Both the position numbers and the translations under genes were made by a program. 64,000 bases of DNA from Herminiimonas sp. (GTDB taxonomy: Bacteria; Pseudomonadota; Gammaproteobacteria; Burkholderiales; Burkholderiaceae_D), in the NCBI GenBank assembly GCA_028292265.1, contig JAQGMR010000053.1, positions 110,516-174,515 on the forward strand, written 5' to 3'. The notes under the pieces are model-generated. The model searched no databases. It was given only the letters and a program-made list of their open reading frames with translations, and had not been told where the DNA came from. Below are positions 19,198 to 27,940 of the stretch, piece by piece; position 1 is the first letter of the stretch, and each line of letters begins with the position of its first letter.

Positions 19198-20616
19198 TTA
19201 GTAGCGGTAGTGCTCCGGCTTATACGGGCCGGTCTGCTTGACGCCAATGTAGCCGGCTTGCTCTTCGGTCAGCTCGGTCAGTTGGGCGTTGAGCTTTCGC
19301 AGTTGCAGTCGTGCGACTTTTTCGTCCAGGTGCTTGGGCAGTGTGTAGACGCCCACCGGATAGTCAGCCGTATGCGTGAACAGCTCTATCTGCGCAATCG
19401 TTTGATTGGCAAACGAGGAGCTCATGACATACGACGGATGACCGGTACCGCAACCAAGATTCACCAGGCGGCCCTCGGCAAGAAGAATGATGCGCTTGCC
19501 GTCGGGGAAGATCACATGGTCGACTTGCGGCTTGATGTTTTCCCAGGTGTGCTGCTTCAACGCGGCGACTTCGATTTCATTGTCGAAGTGACCGATGTTG
19601 CAGACGATCGCCTGGTCCTTCATCCGCTTCATGTGCGCTTCGGTAATCACATGGTAGTTGCCGGTGGCGGTCACGAAGATGTCGCCATGCTCGCATGCAT
19701 AATCCATCGTAACCACGCGGTAGCCTTCCATCGCAGCCTGCAACGCGCAGATCGGATCGATCTCTGTGACCCACACTTGTGCCGATAGTGCGCGCAAGGC
19801 CTGGGCTGAACCCTTGCCCACGTCCCCGTAGCCGGCAACGACGGCAACCTTGCCAGCGATCATGACGTCAGTGGCACGCTTGATCCCGTCAACCAGTGAT
19901 TCGCGGCAGCCGTAGAGGTTGTCGAACTTCGACTTGGTGACCGAGTCGTTGACGTTGATGGCGGGGAAAGCCAGCTTGCCTTCCTTATGCATTTGATACA
20001 GGCGATGAACGCCGGTCGTTGTCTCTTCAGTCACGCCCTTGACTTGCGCCAGACGCGTGGAGTACCACGTCGGCTGCGTTTCGAGACGCTTCCTGATTGC
20101 ATTGAACAGGCAGGTCGATTCTTCCGAATCCGGATGGTCCAGGACGCTGCGATCCTTCTCGGCGCGGGCGCCAAGGTGCAGCAGCAATGTTGCGTCGCCG
20201 CCGTCATCGAGGATCATGTTGGAGTAGCTACCGTCCGGCCATTCAAAGATCCGGTGGGTGTAATCCCAGTACTCTTCCAGAGACTCACCCTTGAAGGCGA
20301 ATACCGGAGTGCCACTGGCCGCAATCGCCGCGGCAGCATGGTCTTGCGTGGAGTAGATGTTGCACGATGCCCAGCGTACGCGTGCGCCCAACGCTTCGAG
20401 CGTCTGGATCAGCACTGCGGTCTGGATAGTCATGTGCAGAGAACCGGTAATGCGTGCGCCCTTAAGCGGCTGGCTGGCAGCGAATTCGTCGCGAATCGCC
20501 ATCAGGCCCGGCATTTCTGTTTCTGCAATACGGATTTCCTTCTTGCCCCAGTCGGCAAGTCCGAGGTCGGCTACGAGGTAATCCTTCGTGGGGGAATTTT
20601 TTGCTACGGCGCTCAT
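19198..20616 (-). CDS. ahcY: Adenosylhomocysteinase (S-adenosylhomocysteine hydrolase)
   Basis: Hydrolyses S-adenosylhomocysteine to adenosine and homocysteine, relieving product inhibition of methyltransferases. The 472-residue enzyme has the substrate domain ([34 protein letters not shown]), [20 protein letters not shown] with the catalytic Lys/Asp, the NAD-binding [10 protein letters not shown], and the C-terminal KPEHYRY that contacts the cofactor of the neighbouring subunit. ATG 20616 has AAGGAGG six nucleotides upstream. It heads an operon with the membrane protein and metF under an SAH riboswitch. Confidence 0.97.
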   Translation of the reverse strand: MSAVAKNSPTKDYLVADLGLADWGKKEIRIAETEMPGLMAIRDEFAASQPLKGARITGSLHMTIQTAVLIQTLEALGARVRWASCNIYSTQDHAAAAIAASGTPVFAFKGESLEEYWDYTHRIFEWPDGSYSNMILDDGGDATLLLHLGARAEKDRSVLDHPDSEESTCLFNAIRKRLETQPTWYSTRLAQVKGVTEETTTGVHRLYQMHKEGKLAFPAINVNDSVTKSKFDNLYGCRESLVDGIKRATDVMIAGKVAVVAGYGDVGKGSAQALRALSAQVWVTEIDPICALQAAMEGYRVVTMDYACEHGDIFVTATGNYHVITEAHMKRMKDQAIVCNIGHFDNEIEVAALKQHTWENIKPQVDHVIFPDGKRIILLAEGRLVNLGCGTGHPSYVMSSSFANQTIAQIELFTHTADYPVGVYTLPKHLDEKVARLQLRKLNAQLTELTEEQAGYIGVKQTGPYKPEHYRY

Positions 20617-20647
20617 CACGCCCTCCTTTCCTGTGGAAAAAAAGTAA

Positions 20648-20727
20648 CGTGAGCGCGGTTGCAATGGTGATTTGTCAAGCCTGGCAGACGGGGAGGACTT
20701 CAGTCTGTCGCAACGCTCCTTGACACC
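20648..20727 (-). promoter_or_regulatory. SAH riboswitch upstream of ahcY
   Basis: On the minus strand the leader reads TGTCAAGGAGCGTTGCGAC, then GCCAGGCTTGACA and GCAACCGCGCTCACG. P1 forms between TGTCAAG and CTTGACA, and GAGCG / CGCTC gives the pseudoknot. GAGCGYTGC, GCCAGGCT and GCAAC-GCGCTC are the conserved elements of the SAH riboswitch class. It lies about 32 nt upstream of the ahcY start. Known members switch expression on when SAH accumulates. Confidence 0.87.
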
Positions 20728-20732
20728 GCCGT

Positions 20733-20761
20733 ATTCTAACCAAAAATGGCGCTGCCGTCAG
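20733..20761 (-). promoter_or_regulatory. Sigma-70-like promoter for the ahcY operon
   Basis: CTGACG (20756-20761) and TAGAAT (20733-20738) are separated by 17 nt on the minus strand, placing transcription start at about the first base of the SAH riboswitch. The -35 lies over the last codons of the upstream rhombosortase-like gene. Confidence 0.6.
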
Positions 20762-21441
20762 GCCTGCTTCGCCGGATTTGCTTGCCGCAACCATCCGGAA
20801 GCTTGCCAGGCGAGGATGTACAGCAGGCCGCTCAAGGCGCCGTACCGATGCGCCGCGGTGACCACCGGAGCGCCGATCCACTGCGATGCGGCTGAGGTTG
20901 TGGACACGCCTCCGGAACCTGCAAACTCTAGTCCCAGCTTCACCCCAAGAAGAAGCAGTGCGCCGACGCCAATCCACAGTGCGTCACGTCCCGCGGCGCT
21001 GTTCATCCCTGAATGCGGACCTGCCGTCAGGTCGCTCGCGAAAGTGGACATGCCGCCCAGTGCACAACCGGCCCACAAGCCGTGAAGCACACCGGACAAT
21101 CCGACGTACCAGGTGATGGTCGGATCGAGGCACCACAACATGAGGTTCACACCGAACGTGGAAGCCAGCAGGATGCCGACACCGTGCCGCAGCGGCAGCG
21201 CCTGCCACAGCAGTTCGCACACCAGTAACAAGCCGACCAGATTGGCGATAAGGTGCAGCGTGTTGAGTTGCACCAGATGCGCCGTGAACAGGCGCCAGAC
21301 TTCGCCAGAAAGGATCGCCTCGCGGTCGTAACGAAGGTGCTGAAGCGCGCCGGGACACCACGTGAAGATTGCAGCGAGCACCGAGACCACTGCGCACAAC
21401 ATCCATTTCGGTTGTGGCAGGCGGACGGTGGCGAGTCCCAT
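20758..21441 (-). CDS. rrtA: Rhombosortase-like rhomboid intramembrane protease (RrtA type)
   Basis: A 227-residue polytopic membrane protein with rhomboid signatures: HLIANLVGLLL (H63, N67), the catalytic Ser in WYVGLSGVLHG (S116) and the catalytic His in TAAHRYGALSG (H198). WRLFTAHLVQLNTLHL near residue 49 is typical of the rhombosortase branch, which cleaves the C-terminal GlyGly-CTERM tail of proteins exported by type II secretion. The gene directly upstream encodes an S8 protease ending in just such a tail, 26 nt away, which strongly supports the assignment. Start ATG 21441 has only a weak Shine-Dalgarno (GAGA). Confidence 0.85.
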   Translation of the reverse strand: MGLATVRLPQPKWMLCAVVSVLAAIFTWCPGALQHLRYDREAILSGEVWRLFTAHLVQLNTLHLIANLVGLLLVCELLWQALPLRHGVGILLASTFGVNLMLWCLDPTITWYVGLSGVLHGLWAGCALGGMSTFASDLTAGPHSGMNSAAGRDALWIGVGALLLLGVKLGLEFAGSGGVSTTSAASQWIGAPVVTAAHRYGALSGLLYILAWQASGWLRQANPAKQA

Positions 21442-21467
21442 GGTGGCGGTCTCGGAACCAGGACTTT

Positions 21468-23771
21468 TTAGTCTGCCGCGCGACTGCGTGAGCGGCGGCG
21501 ACGGATCGAGCGTTTGAGGCGCATGCAGGCGGCCAGTGCAGCCAGGCCGAGTAGTGAGGTTCCGTCCAGGCTGCCCCCCCCACCACTGCCACTGGTCGCA
21601 CCAGTGACATTGACCTGCACCGTGCCTTGCGGGCTGGCGTCGTAGCTGTCGCTGGCGTAGTACACGACCGAATATTTTCCGACCGGTGTAGCACTCGGCC
21701 AGCTGAAATTGCCATCGGCATCAAGTGTCGCTCCGGCAGGCAACGAGACGGCGTGGAAGATAGGGCTATCGCCATCTACGTCGGTGGCATCAAGCTTGAT
21801 GCGGACGGCACTGCCTGCGGTGATGTCGGTTCCCGCCGCCGTCATAAGAGAGGGCGCGGTATTAACCCGCACGGTGGCCGTCGCAGTGCTTGCCTTGCCA
21901 CCGCTATCCACGACGGTCAGCGTAAAACTGTAGATGCCAACGGCCGGCGCGGTGAAGCCTGCAGTGGGGGTGTCCGGACCGGAAAGCGCAACCAGCGCCG
22001 GGTTGCTGGGTGACGCGGTCCAGGAGTAGGAAACGATGGTGCGACCATCCGGCGCTGTCCCGGTCGCCGAAAGCGTCACAAGGCTGTTCGGCGCCACGAC
22101 CTGCGACGGCTGTGCAACACTGATGTTCGGCGCCACCATGGTCAGCGCGGCGTACGCGTCCAGTATGCCGGCACCACACTTGCCGACGTTGGCTGGGAGG
22201 GTGCAGCTGGAACCGGCCGGATGAGGTCGGGCAGATGCGCGCAGCAATGACGTGATCTGCGTCGGCGTAAGTGATCCGTTCAGGGAAAGCATCAGCGCGA
22301 TGACGCCACTGACATGGGGCGCCGCCATGCTGGTTCCCGTCATGAGAGCATAAGTGTCACCGCCTGGTGCGGTATTGGGCGTGGTGCGGCTGCTGTTGGA
22401 CAGCGAATACACGCCGGGGCCATTCGCGGAGGTGAAGTTGGTGCAGCCGGTTGCCGTCGTACCGCAGCCGCCGCCTGGCCCGCTGATGGTGACTTGCGGT
22501 CCGATGTTGGCATAGGTCGCATTGTCGCCGTCGATGGCGTTAGCGGTCACCGCAATCACCCCGGAGCAGTTTGCCGGTTGACTCACCGTTGATACGCCAT
22601 CGTTGCCCGTGGCGGCAACAATCACCTTGCCCGCACCGACCACATCATTGACCGCGCTCTGAAATGTATTGGAGCACGCCGAACCTCCAGCACTGGCCAG
22701 GCTCATGTTCAACACGTTGGCCGGGTTGGGGTTGCTGCCCACCCCTGGAATCGAGTACAGCCCGGCGGCCCATCGCATGCCATCGACGATGTCGGAAGTA
22801 AGGCCGCCGCATTTGCCCAAAACCCGAACCGGAAGAATATGCACATTGGGCGCAATGCCGGTGCCGCCTTTGCCATCATTCATCAAGCCCGCAATGGTGC
22901 CCGCCACATGGGTGCCGTGCCAGCTTGAATTGCGCGCAGCGGTCCCCGCGCCGCATTCGTCGGCCAGGGTAAAGTCGCCTGGGTCCGAGGCGTCGGCGTC
23001 GCGGCCATCGCCATCACCGTTTGCGACATTCGTTCCATTGAAATTGCTGCTGGCTGCGATGAAGTCATACCCCGGCAGGACAGTGCCCAGGTCTGCATGC
23101 TGGCGATAACCAGTGTCCAGCACAGCGACCGTCACCGACCCGGTGCCCGTGGTGAGATCCCATGCCGCGGGGAGATTTGCGCCGCCACGATTAATGCCGC
23201 CCGGTGCCATGTAATGCCACTGGCGGCTAGCGTAGTCGGGATCGGTTGGTATTGACGCGGGGTAGACCATCCGGTCCGGCTCAGCCATCTCAACGCTGCT
23301 GTCTTTCATCAGCCGGGCTGCGATCACCCGCGCCTCCGACAGGGTGACGCCACGGCGAAGTCGCACGACATGCTGTTGCCCCGACATCTGACGCGCCACA
23401 ACCATTTCCGTCTTTGCGGCGGTGCTTAGCAGGCCGGCGTCTCGGGCACGCAGTGCCGCCTCAAGTCGCTTGCCGTTACGATGGTGCGGCTTCACGATAA
23501 AGGACCAGACCATCTCTTCGCCGGCGGGACCCGCTTTGGCGATTTGCGCCGGCGCCAGGCCTTGCTTTGGAACGAGACCAGTCGCCGTGCCGGCGCCGAC
23601 AGTCATCGGCGCGACGGCGCAGAGGGCAAGCGCCAGTCCAGCCCTGCGCAGAGCTTGCAACGCCGGCTTGATGCGCCGCGAGAGTGCCGCGCTTTTGATG
23701 TCTGCCGTGAATCCTGAAGATTTTGTGCCGGTTTGGCTTGCCGCGGGAACTGCTTTGTTCAGGAGTTGCAT
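21468..23771 (-). CDS. Secreted S8 serine protease with PKD-like domain and GlyGly-CTERM-like tail
   Basis: A 767-residue subtilisin-family enzyme. A long basic N-region precedes a signal-like helix (about 42-60). A propeptide-like part ends EMAEPDRMVYP (161-171). The catalytic triad is D219 (VAVLDTGY), H285 (SSWHGTHVAGT) and S481 (MTGTSMAAPHV), with oxyanion N390 (AATGNDG). A PKD-like domain (about 565-660) and a second Ig-like domain (to about 725) follow. Residues 728-767 are a Gly-rich linker, one hydrophobic helix and an Arg cluster (KRSIRRRRSRSR), the form of a GlyGly-CTERM sorting signal. ATG 23771 shares a TAATG junction with the upstream small gene. Export to the periplasm and type II secretion are inferred. 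Confidence 0.92.
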   Translation of the reverse strand: MQLLNKAVPAASQTGTKSSGFTADIKSAALSRRIKPALQALRRAGLALALCAVAPMTVGAGTATGLVPKQGLAPAQIAKAGPAGEEMVWSFIVKPHHRNGKRLEAALRARDAGLLSTAAKTEMVVARQMSGQQHVVRLRRGVTLSEARVIAARLMKDSSVEMAEPDRMVYPASIPTDPDYASRQWHYMAPGGINRGGANLPAAWDLTTGTGSVTVAVLDTGYRQHADLGTVLPGYDFIAASSNFNGTNVANGDGDGRDADASDPGDFTLADECGAGTAARNSSWHGTHVAGTIAGLMNDGKGGTGIAPNVHILPVRVLGKCGGLTSDIVDGMRWAAGLYSIPGVGSNPNPANVLNMSLASAGGSACSNTFQSAVNDVVGAGKVIVAATGNDGVSTVSQPANCSGVIAVTANAIDGDNATYANIGPQVTISGPGGGCGTTATGCTNFTSANGPGVYSLSNSSRTTPNTAPGGDTYALMTGTSMAAPHVSGVIALMLSLNGSLTPTQITSLLRASARPHPAGSSCTLPANVGKCGAGILDAYAALTMVAPNISVAQPSQVVAPNSLVTLSATGTAPDGRTIVSYSWTASPSNPALVALSGPDTPTAGFTAPAVGIYSFTLTVVDSGGKASTATATVRVNTAPSLMTAAGTDITAGSAVRIKLDATDVDGDSPIFHAVSLPAGATLDADGNFSWPSATPVGKYSVVYYASDSYDASPQGTVQVNVTGATSGSGGGGSLDGTSLLGLAALAACMRLKRSIRRRRSRSRAAD

Positions 23772-24127
23772 TACTGCGCTTTCAGGGGTGCGTTGACTTC
23801 AACCCACTCGACAGCGGGATGACTTTCAAGAATTTCCAGTCCAGGGGAGGCGCTTCGAACTGCGGGGGCAGGTTGACTTACCAGGCATGCATCGCCTGAA
23901 ACGGTCCGGAGAAACTGAATCCTCGTCCCGGTTGTTGCAGATAATTTGTCGATGTCGGCGGCGCTGCACTGAATGCTGCCGGGCTTGAATTTGATGATTA
24001 ACTGGCGCGTCGGCAAAGCGCCGGCGGACTCGGGAGAAGCACCGTTTTGGGCGTGACAAGCGGACATGGGAACGGCCAAGCACAGGACTAGCAAAGAGGC
24101 GGCGCGTCTGGACTGGATGGCGAGCAT
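23771..24127 (-). CDS. Small lipoprotein resembling an S8-protease propeptide (possible protease inhibitor or chaperone)
   Basis: A 118-residue protein with a signal peptide and probable lipobox (LAVPMSAC, Cys24). The rest resembles the I9-type propeptide fold of subtilases: first strand RQLIIKFKPGS, a helix (SAADIDKLSATTG), strand RIQFLRTVSGDACLVSQ, and LEILESHPAVEWVEVNAPL, close to the 'V..VE.D' end of such propeptides. It is coupled to the S8 protease by a TAATG junction, so a standalone inhibitor or folding helper for that enzyme is the simplest reading. This is an inference from pattern and context. Confidence 0.72.
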   Translation of the reverse strand: MLAIQSRRAASLLVLCLAVPMSACHAQNGASPESAGALPTRQLIIKFKPGSIQCSAADIDKLSATTGTRIQFLRTVSGDACLVSQPAPAVRSASPGLEILESHPAVEWVEVNAPLKAQ

Positions 24128-24763
24128 GATGGGCTCTTGGATACAACTTTATTTACCAGACGAAACTCTAGCAGTTCGCACTGTTACCAATAGGAATTAA
24201 GTCGGCGCGTGCAGCGCGCTTACAACAATGTTGTGCAACTGAAAAGTAGAATTAGGATCGCAGGCATTTGTTGTTGTATTTGGCGCTGCAGCGTTATTGA
24301 ACCTGCTTTGGCCGAACGAAAATGGTTGCCGCTGTGACGGCAAGCCAGACCAACACTTGGGACGGGAGCGCCGCGCCCAATGAGTTGGGAATGGTGCGAT
24401 CCGCCAGACTGACGCCGGCTCGACGGGCGTTGAGCGACTGCGAAGGCCGGACTGATGGGCAGTCGGCGAAACTTATGTGGCGATCGAGGTTCGGCTGAGC
24501 GGCCCGACCGGGTCGTCCTGGCGCGGGTGGAGAGCTTCGAGCGTTTTCAAGGCGGGACCGGAGTTGAAGCCGCTCAACGTGGCCGGAGAGTCTGCCAAAG
24601 GTAAAAACCAGAAAAAGAAAATCACAACTGCAAGCTGCCGAAACAAATAGGCCGGCAAGCCGTATCAAGACTGGATCGATCCCCCGCTGACTATGGGGAG
24701 ATCGATCCGAAACGCGCGCGTTCGCTTCGAGGGTGTTTCAGAACCCTGGTTCGGAGCCCTGGT
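24128..24763. other. Intergenic region downstream of metK, no gene supported
   Basis: This 636-nt gap lies between the 3' end of metK and the 5' end of the protease operon and must contain the operon promoter. A 124-residue open frame at 24294-24668 (minus) has no Shine-Dalgarno, no recognisable domain and random-looking composition. The part near 24180-24300 is more A/T-rich, fitting a promoter, but no clean -35/-10 pair stands out. Confidence 0.5.
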
Positions 24764-25927
24764 TCAGAGCCCCGCGCCGGCCCGCAAGGCAGCTGCCTTG
24801 TCGGTACGCTCCCAGGTGAATTCCGGCTCTTCACGTCCGAAGTGTCCGTAGGCTGCGGTCTTCAGGTAGATGGGGCGCAGCAGGTCGAGCATCAGCACGA
24901 TGCCTTTCGGACGCAGGTCGAAATGCTCGCGAACCAGCTCGGCGATTTTTTCGTCGCTGATCTTGCCAGTACCGAAGGTCGTGACCATGACGGAAGTCGG
25001 CTTTGCAACGCCGATAGCGTAGGAAATCTGAATCTGGCAACGGTCGGCGAGGCCGGCAGCGACGATGTTCTTGGCCACGTAGCGACCAGCATAGGCGGCT
25101 GAGCGGTCGACCTTGGACGGGTCCTTGCCCGAGAACGCGCCGCCGCCATGCTGCGCAGCACCGCCGTAGGTGTCGACGATAATCTTGCGACCGGTCAGTC
25201 CGCAATCGCCCTGTGGACCGCCGATGACGAAGCGACCCGTAGGATTGACCAGATAGCGGGTGTTTTTCAGCCATTCCTTCGGCACCACCGGCTTGATGAT
25301 TTCCTCGATCACCGCTTCCTCAATCGCCTTGTGCTCCATCTCCGGAGAGTGTTGCGTCGAGAGCACGACGGTGTCGATTCCGACCGGACGGTCGTCAACG
25401 TATTTCAGCGTCACCTGCGACTTTGCGTCCGGACGCAGCCATGGCAGCCGGCCATCCTTGCGCAGTTGCGACTGGCGCTCGACGATGCGGTGCGCGTAGT
25501 GAATCGCAGCCGGCATCAGCTCCGCGGTTTCATTGCAGGCATAGCCAAACATCAGGCCCTGGTCGCCGGCGCCCTGGTCGAGATCGATGCCGGAACCTTC
25601 GTTGACGCCCTGCGCAATGTCGGGCGACTGCTTGTCATAGCAGACCATGACAGCGCAGCTTTTGTAATCGATGCCGTAGTCAGCGTTGTCGTAGCCGATG
25701 CGCTTGATGGTTTCGCGTGCGACGGCGATATAGTCAACGTTGGCATGGGTAGTGATTTCGCCGGCGAGAACGACAAGGCCGGTGTTGCATAACGTCTCAG
25801 CGGCAACCCGGGCCTTGGGGTCCTGGGTGAAAATGGCGTCGAGGATCGCGTCGGAAATCTGGTCGGCGACTTTGTCGGGATGACCTTCCGAGACGGATTC
25901 GGAGGTGAAGAGATACTCGTGGGACAT
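24764..25927 (-). CDS. metK: S-adenosylmethionine synthetase
   Basis: Makes SAM from methionine and ATP. The 387-residue sequence is canonical: [18 protein letters not shown] at the N-terminus, [40 protein letters not shown] and [19 protein letters not shown] 25927 has GGAG ten nucleotides upstream (CAGGAGCCTGCC). A structured leader at about 25986-26040 resembles a SAM-II riboswitch. It is divergent from the acyltransferase pair. Confidence 0.97.
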   Translation of the reverse strand: MSHEYLFTSESVSEGHPDKVADQISDAILDAIFTQDPKARVAAETLCNTGLVVLAGEITTHANVDYIAVARETIKRIGYDNADYGIDYKSCAVMVCYDKQSPDIAQGVNEGSGIDLDQGAGDQGLMFGYACNETAELMPAAIHYAHRIVERQSQLRKDGRLPWLRPDAKSQVTLKYVDDRPVGIDTVVLSTQHSPEMEHKAIEEAVIEEIIKPVVPKEWLKNTRYLVNPTGRFVIGGPQGDCGLTGRKIIVDTYGGAAQHGGGAFSGKDPSKVDRSAAYAGRYVAKNIVAAGLADRCQIQISYAIGVAKPTSVMVTTFGTGKISDEKIAELVREHFDLRPKGIVLMLDLLRPIYLKTAAYGHFGREEPEFTWERTDKAAALRAGAGL

Positions 25928-25985
25928 GGCAGGCTCCTGTTGCTGTTCAAGGCTGGTGATGTCGCGGCCAACCTAATGAGCCTGC

Positions 25986-26040
25986 GACGCTTTAGCGAGA
26001 TTTATATACCGCCTCGCAAGTTGTCTATTAACTCGGCGGT
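25986..26040 (-). promoter_or_regulatory. Candidate SAM-II-like riboswitch upstream of metK
   Basis: On the minus strand ACCGCC (26035-26040) pairs with GGCGGT (26008-26013) around a loop that starts GAGTTAA and ends ACTTGCGA, followed by ATATAAATCTCGCTAAAG. SAM-II riboswitches have a P1 stem, a loop with GATTTAA-like and CTTGC segments, and a 3' strand with AAA followed by TCGCTAAA, in the same order. The P2 pseudoknot is weak here (GCGA/TCGC, GAC/GTC). The segment also contains promoter-like TAGACA and TATAAA, so an ordinary promoter is the main alternative. Confidence 0.5.
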
Positions 26041-26153
26041 GAATGCTGGCTGGGAACCCGAGCGCCAAATGAAGAAGTCGGGCGGGTTCCACAACGCATG
26101 GTATTTTACCGGTCTTTCCGACCAACCGCCAACATCCCCTTCCGATTAACGCA

Positions 26154-27032
26154 ATGCTTGTTTTCCTTTTCCGACTTATGTCCCGATTGCCGCTGCCGGT
26201 TTTGCATTCGGTCGGCGTTGCGCTGGGTTGGGCGGTGTACATTGCAAGCGCTTCATATCGTCGGCGCATGAAGGAAAACATTGCCCGCGCCGGTTTCAGC
26301 AGCCATCTGCATGCCGCCATCGGCGAGTCTGGCAAGAGTCTGATGGAGCTGCCCTTCCTCTGGTGCGCCCCGCTTGACCGGGTTGCCGGGTCGGTCAGCA
26401 TTGTGGACTGGGACATGGCGCTGGAATTGATCGATTCGGGGCGCGGCGCAATCTTCCTGACGCCGCATCTCGGTTGTTTTGAAATGCTGGCCCAGAAGGT
26501 ATCAACCCTGCGCCCGCTAACGGTGCTCTACCGACCGCCACGCAGCGCTATGCTGCAGCCGCTGATGGAAGCCGGACGCACGCGTCCCAACCTGACGCTG
26601 GCGCCAGCCAGCCTCAAGGGCGTGCGCATCATGCTGCGATCCCTTCGCAACGGTCAGACCATTGGCCTCTTGCCGGACCAAGTACCGCAAAGTGGCGAAG
26701 GCGCATGGGCCGAGTTTTTCGGCAGGCCGGCATACACCATGACGCTGCCCGCCCGCCTGCATGAATTGACCCGAGCGCCAATCATGCTGGCCTACGCGTT
26801 GCGCCGGCCGCGGGGCCAGGGTTACACCATGCATTTCCTGCCGTTTGGGCACCGGCTCGACGGCACGCCGGAACAGCAGGCGCGTGCCATCAACGCGGCC
26901 ATGGAAGAGGTGATTGCACAGTGTCCGGAGCAGTACTTCTGGAGTTACAACCGCTATAAGACACCGCCGGGGGTAACGCCCCCGCTCGCGGATCAGGCCC
27001 CTGCAAGCGGCGCGCAAAGGACCGCCGCATGA
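26154..27032 (+). CDS. LpxL/HtrB-family lysophospholipid acyltransferase
   Basis: A 292-residue inner-membrane acyltransferase with an N-terminal membrane anchor (about 1-32). The HxxxxE catalytic motif is in FLTPHLGCFEML, and the conserved GLLPDQVPQSGEGAWAEFFG and C-terminal YFWSYNRYK are present, as in Kdo2-lipid A late acyltransferases. It probably adds a secondary acyl chain to lipid A. Its stop overlaps the start of a paralogous gene as ATGA, so the two acyl additions are probably made by co-expressed enzymes. Specificity cannot be assigned. Confidence 0.9.
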   Translation: MLVFLFRLMSRLPLPVLHSVGVALGWAVYIASASYRRRMKENIARAGFSSHLHAAIGESGKSLMELPFLWCAPLDRVAGSVSIVDWDMALELIDSGRGAIFLTPHLGCFEMLAQKVSTLRPLTVLYRPPRSAMLQPLMEAGRTRPNLTLAPASLKGVRIMLRSLRNGQTIGLLPDQVPQSGEGAWAEFFGRPAYTMTLPARLHELTRAPIMLAYALRRPRGQGYTMHFLPFGHRLDGTPEQQARAINAAMEEVIAQCPEQYFWSYNRYKTPPGVTPPLADQAPASGAQRTAA

Positions 27033-27910
27033 GGCTGCTGCTGGCAGTGCTGTGGCTGCTTCACTGGCTGCCTTTGCCGGTGCTGGGACGGCTCGGCAAT
27101 GCCATCGGCCTGGTGCTGTTTGCGTTGATTCCTTCCCGCCGCCACATTACCCTGACCAACCTGCGTCTTTGCCTTCCCGAGCTTGGCGCTTCCCAAAGAC
27201 GGCGCCTCGCCCGCAACCATTTCAAGGCCTATGCCCGCAGCATTCTGGAGCGTGGCGTCCTGTGGTGGGCTTCGGAGCGACGTCTGCGTGCCCTGATTGT
27301 GATTGAACCAGGCGTGCCACTCGCCGACATTGCCGCCGGACCGGTCATTCTGCTGTGTCCGCACTTCGTCTGCCTCGATGTCGCCGGCGTTGCCGTCATG
27401 CTGGAATCTTCGCTTTGCTCAATTTATACGCCGCAGCGCAACGCCGCCTTCGATCGCGCGCTGCGCCACGGCAGAACCCGCTTTCGGCCCATCACGCTGG
27501 TCTCGCGCGCTGAAGGCGTCAAGCCAATCCTGCGTGCCCTGCGCGGAAATCAACCGTACTTCATGCTGCCCGACATGGATTTCGGCGCACGCGAATCGGT
27601 ATTTGTCCCGTTCTTCGGCGTGCCTGCGGCAACCCTCGCTGCTCCAGCCCGGATTGCGGCCGCGACCGGCGCCAAAGTGATTCCGGTGGTGGCGACCTTC
27701 CTGCCGAATTTTCGCGGCTGGCGTGTTCGCTTCTACCCAGCGTGGGAAGATTACCCGGGCGATGATCCGGTCGCGGCGACCCGACGCATGAACGCCTTCA
27801 TCGAAGAGCGCGTGCTGGAAGCGCCAGAAGAGTACTTTTGGACCCACAAGCGCTTCAAGACCCGCCCAGCGGGAGAACTTGGCGTCTACGATGACAGCGC
27901 CACAGGGTAA
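27029..27910 (+). CDS. LpxL/HtrB-family lysophospholipid acyltransferase (second paralogue)
   Basis: A 293-residue paralogue of the preceding protein, with membrane anchor LLAVLWLLHWLPLPVLG and catalytic HxxxxD in LLCPHFVCLDVAG, then FMLPDMDFGARESVFVPFFG and C-terminal YFWTHKRFK. The Asp in place of Glu and the different substrate loop suggest a different acyl position or donor. It overlaps the previous gene by 4 nt and ends 30 nt before dapF. Confidence 0.9.
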   Translation: MRLLLAVLWLLHWLPLPVLGRLGNAIGLVLFALIPSRRHITLTNLRLCLPELGASQRRRLARNHFKAYARSILERGVLWWASERRLRALIVIEPGVPLADIAAGPVILLCPHFVCLDVAGVAVMLESSLCSIYTPQRNAAFDRALRHGRTRFRPITLVSRAEGVKPILRALRGNQPYFMLPDMDFGARESVFVPFFGVPAATLAAPARIAAATGAKVIPVVATFLPNFRGWRVRFYPAWEDYPGDDPVAATRRMNAFIEERVLEAPEEYFWTHKRFKTRPAGELGVYDDSATG

Positions 27911-27928
27911 CCCGTCCAAAACCCCACT

Positions 27929-27934
27929 TATAAT
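27929..27934 (+). promoter_or_regulatory. Candidate -10 element immediately before dapF
   Basis: A perfect TATAAT lies 6 nt before the dapF start codon. No Shine-Dalgarno lies between them and no good -35 is seen (GGTAAC at 17 nt). If used, transcription would start at or next to the ATG, giving a leaderless dapF message. Confidence 0.4.
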
Positions 27935-27940
27935 CGATCC

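Noticed and set aside
24294..24668. 124-codon open frame with a hydrophobic start, minus strand
   Set aside because: No Shine-Dalgarno, no family resemblance and random-looking composition; treated as non-coding.
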